Below the pieces are notes generated by a model. It was not told the origin of the DNA, did not search any database, and saw only the letters and a list, made by a program, of their open reading frames with translations. Below, piece after piece: positions 9,460-18,304 of a stretch of 64,000 nucleotides of DNA; position 1 is the first letter of the stretch, and every line of letters starts with the position of its first letter. The position numbers and the translations under genes were made by a program. Origin of the DNA: Verrucomicrobiia bacterium. GTDB lineage: Bacteria; Verrucomicrobiota; Verrucomicrobiia; Limisphaerales; UBA9464. Location of the stretch: positions 186,001-250,000 of the forward strand of contig JAHCBB010000001.1 of assembly GCA_019634635.1 (NCBI GenBank), given 5' to 3'.

Positions 9460-10215
9460 TCACGTTGCACCGCCCGGGTTCGCCTCCGCTTCGGCCCGAT
9501 ACAGGGAGACCAACCGGGCGACCAGCACGGCAATGTACAACGTCCCGGTGCAGGCTTCTAGCATGGCAAGCATGCGGGCCGGTGCGGTGGTCGGAGCGAT
9601 GTCCCCAAAGCCGGCGGTCGTGAGGGTGGTCAGGCTGAAATAGAGCGCCTCGAATCCCTGGAGTGGAGTGGACTCCATCGCCGTTCCCGCGAAGGATCCG
9701 GGCACGAGTCGTGCCGTCAGCGTGAATGCCGCCGCCCACAACATGCCCAGGAGGAGGTACACGGCGACCGCGGCGCACAGGACCTCGGAATTGACGTGCC
9801 GGGCGTCCCGAACGAACTGCAGAAGGTGGAGAATGACAAAGCCCACGAACGTCATGAAGAGCAGGACGAAGATGATAAACGGGGATCCTTCGGTATGGTG
9901 GCGTTGGAACCAGTAGGCATAAACCAGGGGGGCGGCGAGCACGGATGCGATGACTCTTGGACGCGTCCGGGTTCCGATCGCGGCGACCGCGGCGGCGAGG
10001 ACCCCTGTGGCCAGCAGGGCATCCACGTAGCGTCCGTTGGGCAGCGCGTCTACAAAGGGTGCGGTGGCGAAGAAGGCGGTCAAGGCAACCAGCAACCCGG
10101 CGGCGGCGTGTCGAATGGCGCCGGGCGGGCCGGTCGGGCGCGTTGGGGCCATTGAGGCGCGAGGTGGTTCGTGCGGGGAATCCGAAGGGGTCATTGTTCG
10201 CCCATGGCCAGCCAT
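9460..10215 (-). CDS. Potassium channel-like membrane protein (single pore domain)
   Basis: This is an inner-membrane ion channel of about 251 residues. Hydrophobic segments lie at about residues 38-58, 63-80, 88-101, 111-133 and 146-170. They are followed by a pore helix, the selectivity filter TTAGFGD (residues 199-205, a variant of TVGYGD) and a last helix at about 215-236. This matches the ion-channel (two-TM pore) superfamily preceded by extra transmembrane helices. There is no cytoplasmic RCK/TrkA-N domain, so gating is unclear. The ATG at 10215 is used; an ATG seven codons later (10194) is equally plausible. The patatin gene ends 24 nt upstream on the same strand, so the two are probably co-transcribed. 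Confidence 0.8.
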   Translation of the reverse strand: MAGHGRTMTPSDSPHEPPRASMAPTRPTGPPGAIRHAAAGLLVALTAFFATAPFVDALPNGRYVDALLATGVLAAAVAAIGTRTRPRVIASVLAAPLVYAYWFQRHHTEGSPFIIFVLLFMTFVGFVILHLLQFVRDARHVNSEVLCAAVAVYLLLGMLWAAAFTLTARLVPGSFAGTAMESTPLQGFEALYFSLTTLTTAGFGDIAPTTAPARMLAMLEACTGTLYIAVLVARLVSLYRAEAEANPGGAT

Positions 10216-10239
10216 GCATTGCGGCCTGAATTCGTGGGA

Positions 10240-11622
10240 TCAGGGGCCTGGATTTCTGAGGGCGGGGGCGGCCGCGCCGGCTTCGTAATCCCGGAGCAGT
10301 TCCTGATAGGTCGGCGATTCCCGCAGGAGTTTTCCGCCCACTTCACGGAGACGGTCCACCGCCTCGTTTGAGAGAAAAAACGAGGTGGGCACGTTCAGGA
10401 AGTAGTGCCGTTCCTCCGGGTCCTTGAGGTTGTCGAAGGACAGGGAGATCGGGAAAAACTTCAGGGAGTTGTTCCCGGTACGCGCCAGCTTTTGTCTCAA
10501 CTGTTCGACGACCAGGCCCATCATGGCCACCGTGTCCTGGGAATAGCGGTCCATGGTGATGGTGGGTGCCGCCAGGGCAAGGCTCAACATCCCCGGGGGC
10601 GATTCGCGGCGGTCCCAGTCCTTCTCCGGGGATGAACGGGCGTTGACGGCAAGCAGGACGACCCGGCGGAGCGTGTCAAAGTTGAGCCCCTGACGGCTCC
10701 TCGGGTCCTGGGCCATGTACATCAGCCCCTCCAGCAGCGGTCGCAGCCCCAGGTTGTCCGCCACACCGCCATCCACCAGATGGAAAAAGGGACGGTTGGT
10801 GCTGTCGCGGAGAATCGCCAGTTCGCGGGCGCGTTGCATAAGGGATTCCCCCCAGTTCTCATTGACCCGGGCGGTCATCCATGCCGGTGGTTCAAACCCG
10901 CAGGTGCCTGCGTAGTTCTTCAAGGTGATTGGTGACAGCGCCACAGGCACTGCCGACGAGGCGGCAACGGCCCGGGAGATCGGGTAGGTGGAGACATCCG
11001 AGCACAGGTGGTCGAAAACGTCCTGGGTGAACCAGAATTGGATGCCTGTGGCGACCTCCGTGGCATTCAACAGCACGAACGGGCGCCGCCCGATCGCCAG
11101 TTCGCCAAAGGTCGCACCATGGAAGAGGATCTCGTCGTAGTATCGGGCGGCGAGATCCGAGCGGCCGAACCACGGGGATCCAATCCGCGGCCAATTCCAC
11201 GGCATCAGGGTCTTGCGGACCAGTTTCCCTTGAACATTGCGCTTCAGGAAATTGGTCTCAAAAGAGCCAAAGAACTTGTCCCCATCCAAGGCGTAGGCTG
11301 CTGCGGCGACGCTGCCACCGGATACCGCGGAGATGACGTTGATGTCCTCGACAAGGCGCCGTTCCGGGACGCTGGCCGGGACGGTCGTGCGGCGCAATTC
11401 CTCCAAAACCCCGTAGGCCATTGCCGCCGCCCGGGTCCCGCCACCGGAGAGCGCGACGAGGAACAGGGTATCACTCTCGTTGACGGACTCCGGCACCTGC
11501 TCCCGGAAGGAGTAGGGGGAGGATGGTCCGGGCTCAGTCGCGAGGGTCTCCGGACGGTTGAGGGGTGCATGAAGGCACCCGGCACCCGGCACCCCTGCCA
11601 GCAGAACTCCCACGACGAGCAC
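10240..11622 (-). CDS. Patatin-like phospholipase, predicted lipoprotein
   Basis: This is a serine acyl-hydrolase of the patatin family, 460 residues. The N-terminus is a lipoprotein signal (VGVLLAGVPGAGC, acylated Cys16). SGGGTRAAA (about 59-67) forms the oxyanion loop. AVSGGS (99-104) supplies nucleophile Ser101; the usual GxSxG reads AVSGG here. HLVDGGVADN (281-290) supplies the catalytic Asp284. Both members of the Ser-Asp dyad are therefore present, and activity on membrane lipids is expected from the family. The GTG start is uncertain: in-frame codons upstream encode a basic TRSRR stretch that would make a better signal peptide, but no standard start codon is there. The potassium-channel gene follows after 24 nt. 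It diverges from the exported protein at 11873 across a 250-nt spacer. Confidence 0.88.
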   Translation of the reverse strand: MLVVGVLLAGVPGAGCLHAPLNRPETLATEPGPSSPYSFREQVPESVNESDTLFLVALSGGGTRAAAMAYGVLEELRRTTVPASVPERRLVEDINVISAVSGGSVAAAAYALDGDKFFGSFETNFLKRNVQGKLVRKTLMPWNWPRIGSPWFGRSDLAARYYDEILFHGATFGELAIGRRPFVLLNATEVATGIQFWFTQDVFDHLCSDVSTYPISRAVAASSAVPVALSPITLKNYAGTCGFEPPAWMTARVNENWGESLMQRARELAILRDSTNRPFFHLVDGGVADNLGLRPLLEGLMYMAQDPRSRQGLNFDTLRRVVLLAVNARSSPEKDWDRRESPPGMLSLALAAPTITMDRYSQDTVAMMGLVVEQLRQKLARTGNNSLKFFPISLSFDNLKDPEERHYFLNVPTSFFLSNEAVDRLREVGGKLLRESPTYQELLRDYEAGAAAPALRNPGP

Positions 11623-11872
11623 TGTCAGTGCCGGAAGACGGCGCGACCTTGTGATCGCATCGAGGCGGAAGCCAAGCCTGGCGGGGATTGAAATGGGCCG
11701 AAGGGGCGGGGAAGGATGGGGTGACTTGGTTGCGTGAATAGTGCAAAGCCTCCGGGGTGTTTAGTCCACGGATGGACGGCGTCCGTCAAGGCGGGAGATG
11801 GGCACGTTTGGACCTGCAGGGCGCCGGATGGCGGGGATTGACGGTGCGCGCTGAAATGGCCAAGGCTTTTCC

Positions 11873-12358
11873 ATGCGGTCCGGATCCAAAACCTTGGGGT
11901 TGTTGGTGTGGATGGGAGTTTTCGTCGGGTTCCTGTGCCTTGGCGACGAAAGCTTCCGGGTGGGCGAGGTGCTCTCGCTGCCTGCACTGAAGGATGGACG
12001 CGGCAAGCCGTTCGAAATGCGCCCCGGTGACTTTCGCGTCGCCCTCCTGGACACGCCAGGGGACCGCGGTGAGGCGAGCCCGCCGAAGGATCCCGGGTGG
12101 TTCGAGAAAAACCAGGTGCTGATGATGGTCAACATCAGTGGCCTGTCCGGGTTCAAGCAGCGAATCGCCCGGTCTCGGATGGCCTCCAAGCCGTTTCGAT
12201 TGGTGGTGGTGGACGACACGACGCTGGCGGCCCGGTTTCCGAAGGAGCCGGGACGACTGACACTGATGCGTCTCGACGGCCAGGGGGTGATCACCGAGAT
12301 CCTGTTCGTCGCGCCCGGGCCGCCGTTGCAGGAGGCTGTCGCCGGAACAACCCCTTGA
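11873..12358 (+). CDS. Small exported protein of unknown function, thioredoxin-fold-like
   Basis: This is a 161-residue protein with an N-terminal hydrophobic signal (TLGLLVWMGVFVGFLCLG), so it is predicted to be exported. The mature part begins FRVGEVLSLPALKDGRGKPF, the style of TlpA/AhpC-like or YtfJ-like domains. It then has a strand-rich core (NQVLMMVNISGLSGF, PFRLVVVDDTTLAARFP, LTLMRLDGQGVITEILFV). No CxxC motif is present, so a redox role is unlikely. It sits 25 nt before the outer-membrane factor of the RND efflux operon on the same strand and could be the operon's first gene. I do not recognise the family firmly; the fold is a guess from strand order. Confidence 0.6.
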   Translation: MRSGSKTLGLLVWMGVFVGFLCLGDESFRVGEVLSLPALKDGRGKPFEMRPGDFRVALLDTPGDRGEASPPKDPGWFEKNQVLMMVNISGLSGFKQRIARSRMASKPFRLVVVDDTTLAARFPKEPGRLTLMRLDGQGVITEILFVAPGPPLQEAVAGTTP

Positions 12359-12383
12359 TGGGGCTGCCTGGAACGTTTTTCGC

Positions 12384-13955
12384 GTGCGTGGGTTGCCGCA
12401 GGTGAAGGCCGGTGTCGTGGGGTCGGCGCCCGCGCTGGCGCTTGTGGTGGCCTGCCTGGCAGTCTTGCCCGCCTGCAAGGTTGGACCCGATTACCGCACC
12501 CCGGAGTCCAAGGTGGCCGCCTCCTGGGTGGACGCTCCACCCACCGGGACGCCGGACCCTGCCGAAGTCCTTTGGTGGCGTGCCCTGAAGGATCCGGTGC
12601 TCAACGGGCTCATTGAGCAGGCCTATCGGAACAATCCGGGTCTCCAGAGCGCCGGTGTGCGCATTCTCCAGGCCCGGGCGCAGTTGAACCAGTCCGTCGG
12701 CAACCTATTCCCGCAGCAACAGGGTCTGTCGGGCGGTGTCAACCGCTACTGGTTGAATCCCGCCGACTCCGCGCTACTGCCCGCCGGAGTCAGCCCCGAT
12801 CTGGCCACATCCCAGGCGCTGTTCTCGGCGTCATGGGAGATGGACTTCTGGGGAAAGTACCGGCGGACCATCGAGGCGGACCGCGCGTCCTTTGCCGGAA
12901 CTTTGGCATCGTTTGACGACGTGCTGGTGACGCTCGTGGCTGATGTCGGGACCACTTATGTGAATCTGCGCACCACGGAGGAGCGGTTGCGGGTGGCGCA
13001 ACGGAACGTCGAGGCCCAGAAGGAAAGCTTGCGGGTCGCCACGGCGCAGTTCGAGGCCGGCGAGACCAGTGAGTTGGACATGCGCCAGGCCTCCACCATC
13101 CTCTTGCAGACCACCGCCCAAATCCCGCGCCTGCAAAACTCGTGGAACCAGTTCCAGTACGCCCTGGCTGTTCTGCTGGGCGAACCGCCGGCGGAGGCGG
13201 CGGGCCTGGTGCCGGTGCCGGGGCGGATCCCGGAGGTGCCGGACACGGTGACGGCGGGCATTCCGCACGACCTCCTGCGGCGGCGTCCCGACGTGCGCGC
13301 CGCCGCGTTCGCAGCGGCGGCGCAATCGGCCCAAATCGGCGTTGCCCGAGCCAGCATGTATCCCGCATTTTCGCTCAACGGCGCCTTTGGATTCACGTCG
13401 AACAACGAGGCCAACAACTCCCTGTCGGACCTGTTTCTCTGGCAGAGCCGGGCGGCACAGGCCGGAGCCGCCATGGTGTGGCCGGTCTTCAATTATGGCC
13501 GCCTCGTCAACCAGGTCCGGGTCCAGGACGCCGGCTTCCAGCAGGCGGTGTTGAACTATCAGAACACGGTCCTGACCGCCCAGCAGGAGGTGCAAAACGG
13601 ATTGTCCGCCTTTCTCACCGAGCGGCAGGCGCTGACGAACCTGGCGGCTGCCGCGGACGCCGCGCGCCGGTCCTATGACCTGTCCATGATCCAGTACAAG
13701 GCCGGCGAAACCGACTACACCACGGTGCTGAACGCCGAGCAGGCCCAGCTCAGCCTCGAGGACTCGGTGGCCACGGCGCAGGGCAATGTGGTGCTCAACC
13801 TGATCGCGGTGTACCGGGCCCTCGGCGGCGGCTGGCAGCTGCGTGAGGGGCGTGATGTGATTTCGGACGAGGTGAAGGCGGCGATGGCCCGGCGGACCCG
13901 CTGGGGCGCGCTGCTCGAGCCGCAAAACCACCTGCCGCCCGCCCCGCCGGAATAA
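12384..13955 (+). CDS. RND efflux outer-membrane factor, NodT/OprM-like lipoprotein
   Basis: This is a TolC-type outer-membrane channel subunit of 523 residues that forms the exit duct of a tripartite RND efflux pump. The lipoprotein signal ends at ACLAVLPAC, followed by KVGPDYRTP, a hallmark of the NodT/OprM group. Two repeated OEP domains follow. GIPHDLLRRRPDVRAAAF in the middle and YKAGETDYTTVLNAEQ near the end are typical family motifs. The start is a GTG at 12384; a second GTG at 12402 is possible. The adaptor gene begins 9 nt after the stop, so this is one operon with the adaptor and both permeases. Confidence 0.95.
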   Translation: MRGLPQVKAGVVGSAPALALVVACLAVLPACKVGPDYRTPESKVAASWVDAPPTGTPDPAEVLWWRALKDPVLNGLIEQAYRNNPGLQSAGVRILQARAQLNQSVGNLFPQQQGLSGGVNRYWLNPADSALLPAGVSPDLATSQALFSASWEMDFWGKYRRTIEADRASFAGTLASFDDVLVTLVADVGTTYVNLRTTEERLRVAQRNVEAQKESLRVATAQFEAGETSELDMRQASTILLQTTAQIPRLQNSWNQFQYALAVLLGEPPAEAAGLVPVPGRIPEVPDTVTAGIPHDLLRRRPDVRAAAFAAAAQSAQIGVARASMYPAFSLNGAFGFTSNNEANNSLSDLFLWQSRAAQAGAAMVWPVFNYGRLVNQVRVQDAGFQQAVLNYQNTVLTAQQEVQNGLSAFLTERQALTNLAAAADAARRSYDLSMIQYKAGETDYTTVLNAEQAQLSLEDSVATAQGNVVLNLIAVYRALGGGWQLREGRDVISDEVKAAMARRTRWGALLEPQNHLPPAPPE

Positions 13956-13964
13956 GCAGCTGCC

Positions 13965-15131
13965 ATGAAGGAACTCCCTCTCGCTCTCCCTGCCGCTCCC
14001 GCCCCGGCCACCGGCCGGATCATCGTGCGCGGCGTCCTCGTCGGGCTGCTGTTCCTCTCGGTGGGGTCCGGATGCCGCCCCGCCGCCCCGCAACCCCCTC
14101 CGGCGGTCCCGGGCGTGGTGGTCGCGCGTCCGATGGAGCGTCCCGTGGTGGAGCACCTCGACCTCACGGGCACCGTCGCCGCATCGCGGAGCGTGGATCT
14201 GGTGGCCCGTGTGTCCGGCTTCCTGGAATCGGCGGACTTCAAGGAGGGCGACCTCGTGACCCAGGGGCAGGTGCTGTTCGTCATCGAACCCGAACCCTAC
14301 CGCCAGCAGCTGGCGCTCAATGAGGCGGTGCTGGCCCAGGCGCAGTCGGAATACGAGCGCCAGCAGGGGCTTCTGGCACAGAATGCAACGTCCCGGGCCA
14401 ACGTGGAGAAGTGGCTGAGCTCGCGGGACCAGGCGCAGGCGCAGGTTGCACTGGCCCGGATCAACTTGGGGTACACCGAGGTGCGGGCCCCCTTCACGGG
14501 GCGCATCGGACGCCGTCGCGTGGACCCGGGGAACCTGGTGGGTGCCGGGGGGGCCACCCAACTGGCGACGCTCGAACAGCTCCGTCCGATCTACGTGAAC
14601 TTCAGTCTCAACGAACGGGAGGCCCTTCATCTGCGTGACGAAATGCGGCGGCTGGGGATCGAGGTGAAGTCGGGCGTGGGTACCGTGCCCGTGATGGCCG
14701 GGCTCAGCCAGGAAATGGGTTACCCCCATCAGGGCGTTCTCGATTTTGCCGACAACGAGGTCAGCACCGCGACGGGCACCCTGGCGATGCGCGCGGTGTT
14801 TCCGAATGACGACCGGGTGTTGTTCCCGGGGTTGTTCGCGCGGGTGCGCATCCCCCTGGGCGATCCCCGCCCGATGCTGGTGGTGCCCCAGGAGGCGCTG
14901 GGCAGCGACCCGCTGGGTGACTACGTGCTGGTGGTGGGGCCGGACGACGTCGTGGCGCGACGGAGCGTGTTACGGGGGCCGCTGACACCGGAGGGCGCCG
15001 CGATCCGCTCGGGGTTGTCCGCAACTAATCGCATCGTGGTGCAGGGCCTTCTCAATGCCCGGCCGGGCGGGCGGGTCGCCGTTCGCGAGGCGCCGGCGGC
15101 CCCCACTGCGACACGCGGGATCCCGCGATGA
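13965..15131 (+). CDS. RND efflux periplasmic adaptor (membrane fusion protein)
   Basis: This is the 388-residue AcrA/MexA-type adaptor joining the inner-membrane permease to the outer-membrane channel. The lipoprotein signal ends LSVGSGC. The lipoyl/barrel-sandwich half reads SVDLVARVSGFLESADFKEGDLVTQGQVLFVIEP. A short alpha-hairpin follows (ALNEAVLAQAQSEYERQQG), and then the second lipoyl half INLGYTEVRAPFTGRIGRR. Beta-barrel and membrane-proximal domains complete it. The stop codon overlaps the next permease start as ATGA, indicating translational coupling. No transcriptional regulator is encoded in the operon. Confidence 0.95.
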   Translation: MKELPLALPAAPAPATGRIIVRGVLVGLLFLSVGSGCRPAAPQPPPAVPGVVVARPMERPVVEHLDLTGTVAASRSVDLVARVSGFLESADFKEGDLVTQGQVLFVIEPEPYRQQLALNEAVLAQAQSEYERQQGLLAQNATSRANVEKWLSSRDQAQAQVALARINLGYTEVRAPFTGRIGRRRVDPGNLVGAGGATQLATLEQLRPIYVNFSLNEREALHLRDEMRRLGIEVKSGVGTVPVMAGLSQEMGYPHQGVLDFADNEVSTATGTLAMRAVFPNDDRVLFPGLFARVRIPLGDPRPMLVVPQEALGSDPLGDYVLVVGPDDVVARRSVLRGPLTPEGAAIRSGLSATNRIVVQGLLNARPGGRVAVREAPAAPTATRGIPR

Positions 15132-18100
15132 TCGCGCGCTATTTCATCGAGCGCCCGGTGCTGGCGAACGTGCTGGCGCTCGTCACCATGCTGCTTGGGC
15201 TGGTTGCCCTGCGCCTGCTTCCTGTGGCGGAGCATCCGCCGATCACCCCGCCGACGGTCCAGGTGACCACCAGCTATCCCGGGGCCAGCGCACGAACCCT
15301 GGTGGAGACGGTGGCGTTGCCGCTGGAGCAGCAGGTCAACGGGGTGGAGGGCATGTTGTACCTCCAATCGAACTCGACCTCCGACGGGCGGTATACGCTG
15401 ACGGTGACCTTCGAGGTCGGCACCGACCTCGATTTTGCGCAGGTGCTGGTGCAGAACCGGGTGGCGGCGGCGCTGGCGCAACTGCCGGCCGCCGTGCAGC
15501 AGCAGGGCGTGGTGACCCGGAAGCGGGAGACCTCGCCGCTGCAGATCATCACGCTGACGTCGTCCGAACCCGGCCACGACGCGCTGTTCCTCGCGAACTT
15601 CGGCACCCTCGAGCTGCGGGATCCCCTCGCGCGGCTCCCGGGGGTCGGTGACGTGGTGGTCTTCGGCATCGGCGAGTACAGCATGCGCGTGTGGCTTGAC
15701 CCGGAACTGCTGCGGCAGCGCTCGTTGAACCCTCAGGACATCATCAACGCCATCGGACAGCAGAATGCCAACGTGGCCGCCGGGCAGATCGGCATGCCGC
15801 CCACGCCCACCGGGCAAGCCTTCCAGCTCACGGCAAACGTTCCCGCGGCGCTCTCGGACGCGGGCGAATTCGGAGCCATCATCGTCAAGGCGGGGTCCGA
15901 TGCGGACGGCACCCTCACGCGGTTGCGCGATGTGGCGCGCATCGAACTGGGGGCCCGGAGCTATGGCCAGGTGTTCGCGGTGGATGGCCGGCCCGCCGGC
16001 GGACTCGCCATCTACCAACTGCCCGGCGCCAATGCGCTCGACACCGCCGCGGGTGTCCGGCGCCTGCTGGACACGATGGCTCCCGCGTTCCCGGAGGGCC
16101 TTGCCTATTCCGTTCCCTTCGACACCACGACCTTTGTCCGCCAGTCGGTTCGCGAGGTGTACTGGACGCTCCTTGAAGCGGGCCTGCTGGTGCTCGGGGT
16201 GATCGTGCTGTTCCTCCAGAACGCGCGGGCGACGCTGGTGCCGGCCACGACAGTGCCGGTGACCATCATCGGTGCTTTTGCTGCGATGGCGGTTCTGGGC
16301 TTCAGCATCAACCTGCTGACGCTTTTTGCAGTGGTGCTGGCCATCGGGATTGTCGTGGACGATGCGATCGTGGTGGTCGAGGGCGTGTCGCGGCAGGTGG
16401 AGGAGGGGATGCCACCCCGGGAGGCCAGCATTGCGGCGATGCGGGCACTACTCGGGCCGATCATCGGCATCACCCTGGTCCTGATGTCGGTCTTCCTGCC
16501 GCCGGCGTTCATGCCAGGCATCACCGGACAGATGTACCGTCAGTTCGCGCTCGTCATCGCGGCCACGGCACTGATCAGTGCCGTCAACGCCGTCACCCTG
16601 AAGCCCACCCAGTGTGCGCTCTGGCTGCGTCCGGTGCCATCGGGCCGGACGCCGAGCCTGGTATTCCGCGGTTTCAATTGGGTTTATGCTCGAGTGGACG
16701 CGGCCTACGCGGGCTGCGTGCGGACTGTGATCGAGCGCAGCGGGACCTTTGTCGCGCTGGCCCTCGTGCTCGTGCTCATTGCGGGTTGGGGGTTGACGCG
16801 CATCCCGACCGGGTTCCTTCCGGTGGAGGATCAGGGGTATCTGCTGGTGGCCGTGCAGATGCCCGATGCCGCCTCGCTGGAGCGCACGGAGCGGGTGATG
16901 GAGGCCGTGGCCCGGGCGGGGCGCGAGGTGTCGGGGGTCGCGCATTCCATTGCGATCGGCACTGGCGGCCCCTCGCCGCTCGATGGCGATGTCTCGCTGG
17001 CCAATGCCGGCATTGTGTATCTCATGCTCCGGGACTGGTCGCAGCGCGGGACCGGTGAGGCGCTCCCGGACATCGTGCGGCATCTGGAGGCGCGGCTGGC
17101 GGACGTCGTTGAGGCGCGGACCCGCGTGCTCGTGCCGCCGCCGATCCAGGGGCTGGGGGCGTCCAGCGGATTTCAGATGCAGGTCGAACTGGTGGATGGC
17201 AGCGGCGACTACGCGCACCTCCAGGCCGCGGTGGAGCGGATGGTGGAGGCGGCGGCCTCCGCTCCCGAACTGCGCGACGTCTTCACCGCCTTCCGCGCGT
17301 TGGTTCCGCAGGTGTCCCTGTCCGTGGATCGCACCCGCGCGGCCACACGAAATGTCAACGTGGGCGACGTGTACGCGGCGATTCAGACCTGCCTTGGCTC
17401 CACGTTCGTGAACCTGTTCACCCGGTTTGGGCACAATTACATGGTGTACGTCCAGGCCGACCCGGAAATGCGGCGGGTTCCGGACGACATCCGAAGGCTG
17501 CATGTGCGGAGCCAGTCCGGCGACATGGTGCCCGTGGACGCCCTTGCGGAGATCCGCTCCGGGTGGGGGCCGGACGTGATTTCGCTCTACAACCTGTTTC
17601 CCTCGGCGACCGTGCACGGAGCGGCGTCGGCGGGCTACAGTTCGGGACAGGCTCTGGACGCCATGGAGCGGATCGCTGCCCGGGTGCTGCCACCCGGGAT
17701 TCGCTTTGAATGGACCGGGCTGGCCTATCAGGAACGGTTGGTGGGCCGGTCCACCTACCTGCTCTTTGGACTGGCGCTGCTGCTCGTCTACTTCGCATTG
17801 GCGGGGCAGTACGAGAGTTGGGTGACGCCCCTGGCGGTGATCTTTGCCGTGCCGCTGTCCCTGCTCGGCACCGTTGCCGCCCTTGCCGTCCTGGGCATGG
17901 ACAACAACCTTTACGTGCAGATCGGCATCGTCCTGCTGATCGCGCTCTCCGCGAAGAACGCGATCCTGATCGTGGAACTGGCGCGGGAGGGGGTGGCTGC
18001 GGGCCGGGACCTGAGGGAGGCCACCCTGGAGGCTTCGCGTTCGCGGCTGCGTCCGATCCTCATGACCTCCCTCACCTTCATTCTTGGGGTGATGCCGCTG

Positions 18101-18304
18101 GTGATGGCGACAGGGGCCGGGGCGGGGGCCCGGCGGTCGCTCGGCATCGCGGTGGCGAGCGGGATGGTGGCGTCCACCGGCCTGGCGGTCCTGTTTGTCC
18201 CGGCCTACTGCGTGGTGCTGGGTTCGTGGGCGTCGCGGGGCGTGCGGATACGAAGGGCGGCTCCGGCGACGCGTGGCGGGTCTGGGTCGGCCGGAGAGCC
18301 ATGA
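15128..18304 (+). CDS. RND family efflux permease, first of two in tandem
   Basis: This is an HAE1-type proton/drug antiporter of 1058 residues in the inner membrane, working as a trimer with the adaptor and outer-membrane factor. The N-terminus MIARYFIERPVLANV is typical. The proton-relay acids appear in transmembrane helix 4 as GIVVDDAIVVVEG, and the partner Lys in helix 10 as SAKNAILIVELAREG. Two large periplasmic loops lie at about residues 30-330 and 555-860. It starts inside the adaptor stop (ATGA), and its own stop overlaps the next permease in the same way. Substrates cannot be inferred. Confidence 0.96.
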   Translation: MIARYFIERPVLANVLALVTMLLGLVALRLLPVAEHPPITPPTVQVTTSYPGASARTLVETVALPLEQQVNGVEGMLYLQSNSTSDGRYTLTVTFEVGTDLDFAQVLVQNRVAAALAQLPAAVQQQGVVTRKRETSPLQIITLTSSEPGHDALFLANFGTLELRDPLARLPGVGDVVVFGIGEYSMRVWLDPELLRQRSLNPQDIINAIGQQNANVAAGQIGMPPTPTGQAFQLTANVPAALSDAGEFGAIIVKAGSDADGTLTRLRDVARIELGARSYGQVFAVDGRPAGGLAIYQLPGANALDTAAGVRRLLDTMAPAFPEGLAYSVPFDTTTFVRQSVREVYWTLLEAGLLVLGVIVLFLQNARATLVPATTVPVTIIGAFAAMAVLGFSINLLTLFAVVLAIGIVVDDAIVVVEGVSRQVEEGMPPREASIAAMRALLGPIIGITLVLMSVFLPPAFMPGITGQMYRQFALVIAATALISAVNAVTLKPTQCALWLRPVPSGRTPSLVFRGFNWVYARVDAAYAGCVRTVIERSGTFVALALVLVLIAGWGLTRIPTGFLPVEDQGYLLVAVQMPDAASLERTERVMEAVARAGREVSGVAHSIAIGTGGPSPLDGDVSLANAGIVYLMLRDWSQRGTGEALPDIVRHLEARLADVVEARTRVLVPPPIQGLGASSGFQMQVELVDGSGDYAHLQAAVERMVEAAASAPELRDVFTAFRALVPQVSLSVDRTRAATRNVNVGDVYAAIQTCLGSTFVNLFTRFGHNYMVYVQADPEMRRVPDDIRRLHVRSQSGDMVPVDALAEIRSGWGPDVISLYNLFPSATVHGAASAGYSSGQALDAMERIAARVLPPGIRFEWTGLAYQERLVGRSTYLLFGLALLLVYFALAGQYESWVTPLAVIFAVPLSLLGTVAALAVLGMDNNLYVQIGIVLLIALSAKNAILIVELAREGVAAGRDLREATLEASRSRLRPILMTSLTFILGVMPLVMATGAGAGARRSLGIAVASGMVASTGLAVLFVPAYCVVLGSWASRGVRIRRAAPATRGGSGSAGEP

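Noticed and set aside
17710..18300. Upstream extension of the second RND permease into the first
   Set aside because: The extension lies in another frame of the first permease. The family N-terminus and the ATGA overlap place the start at 18301.
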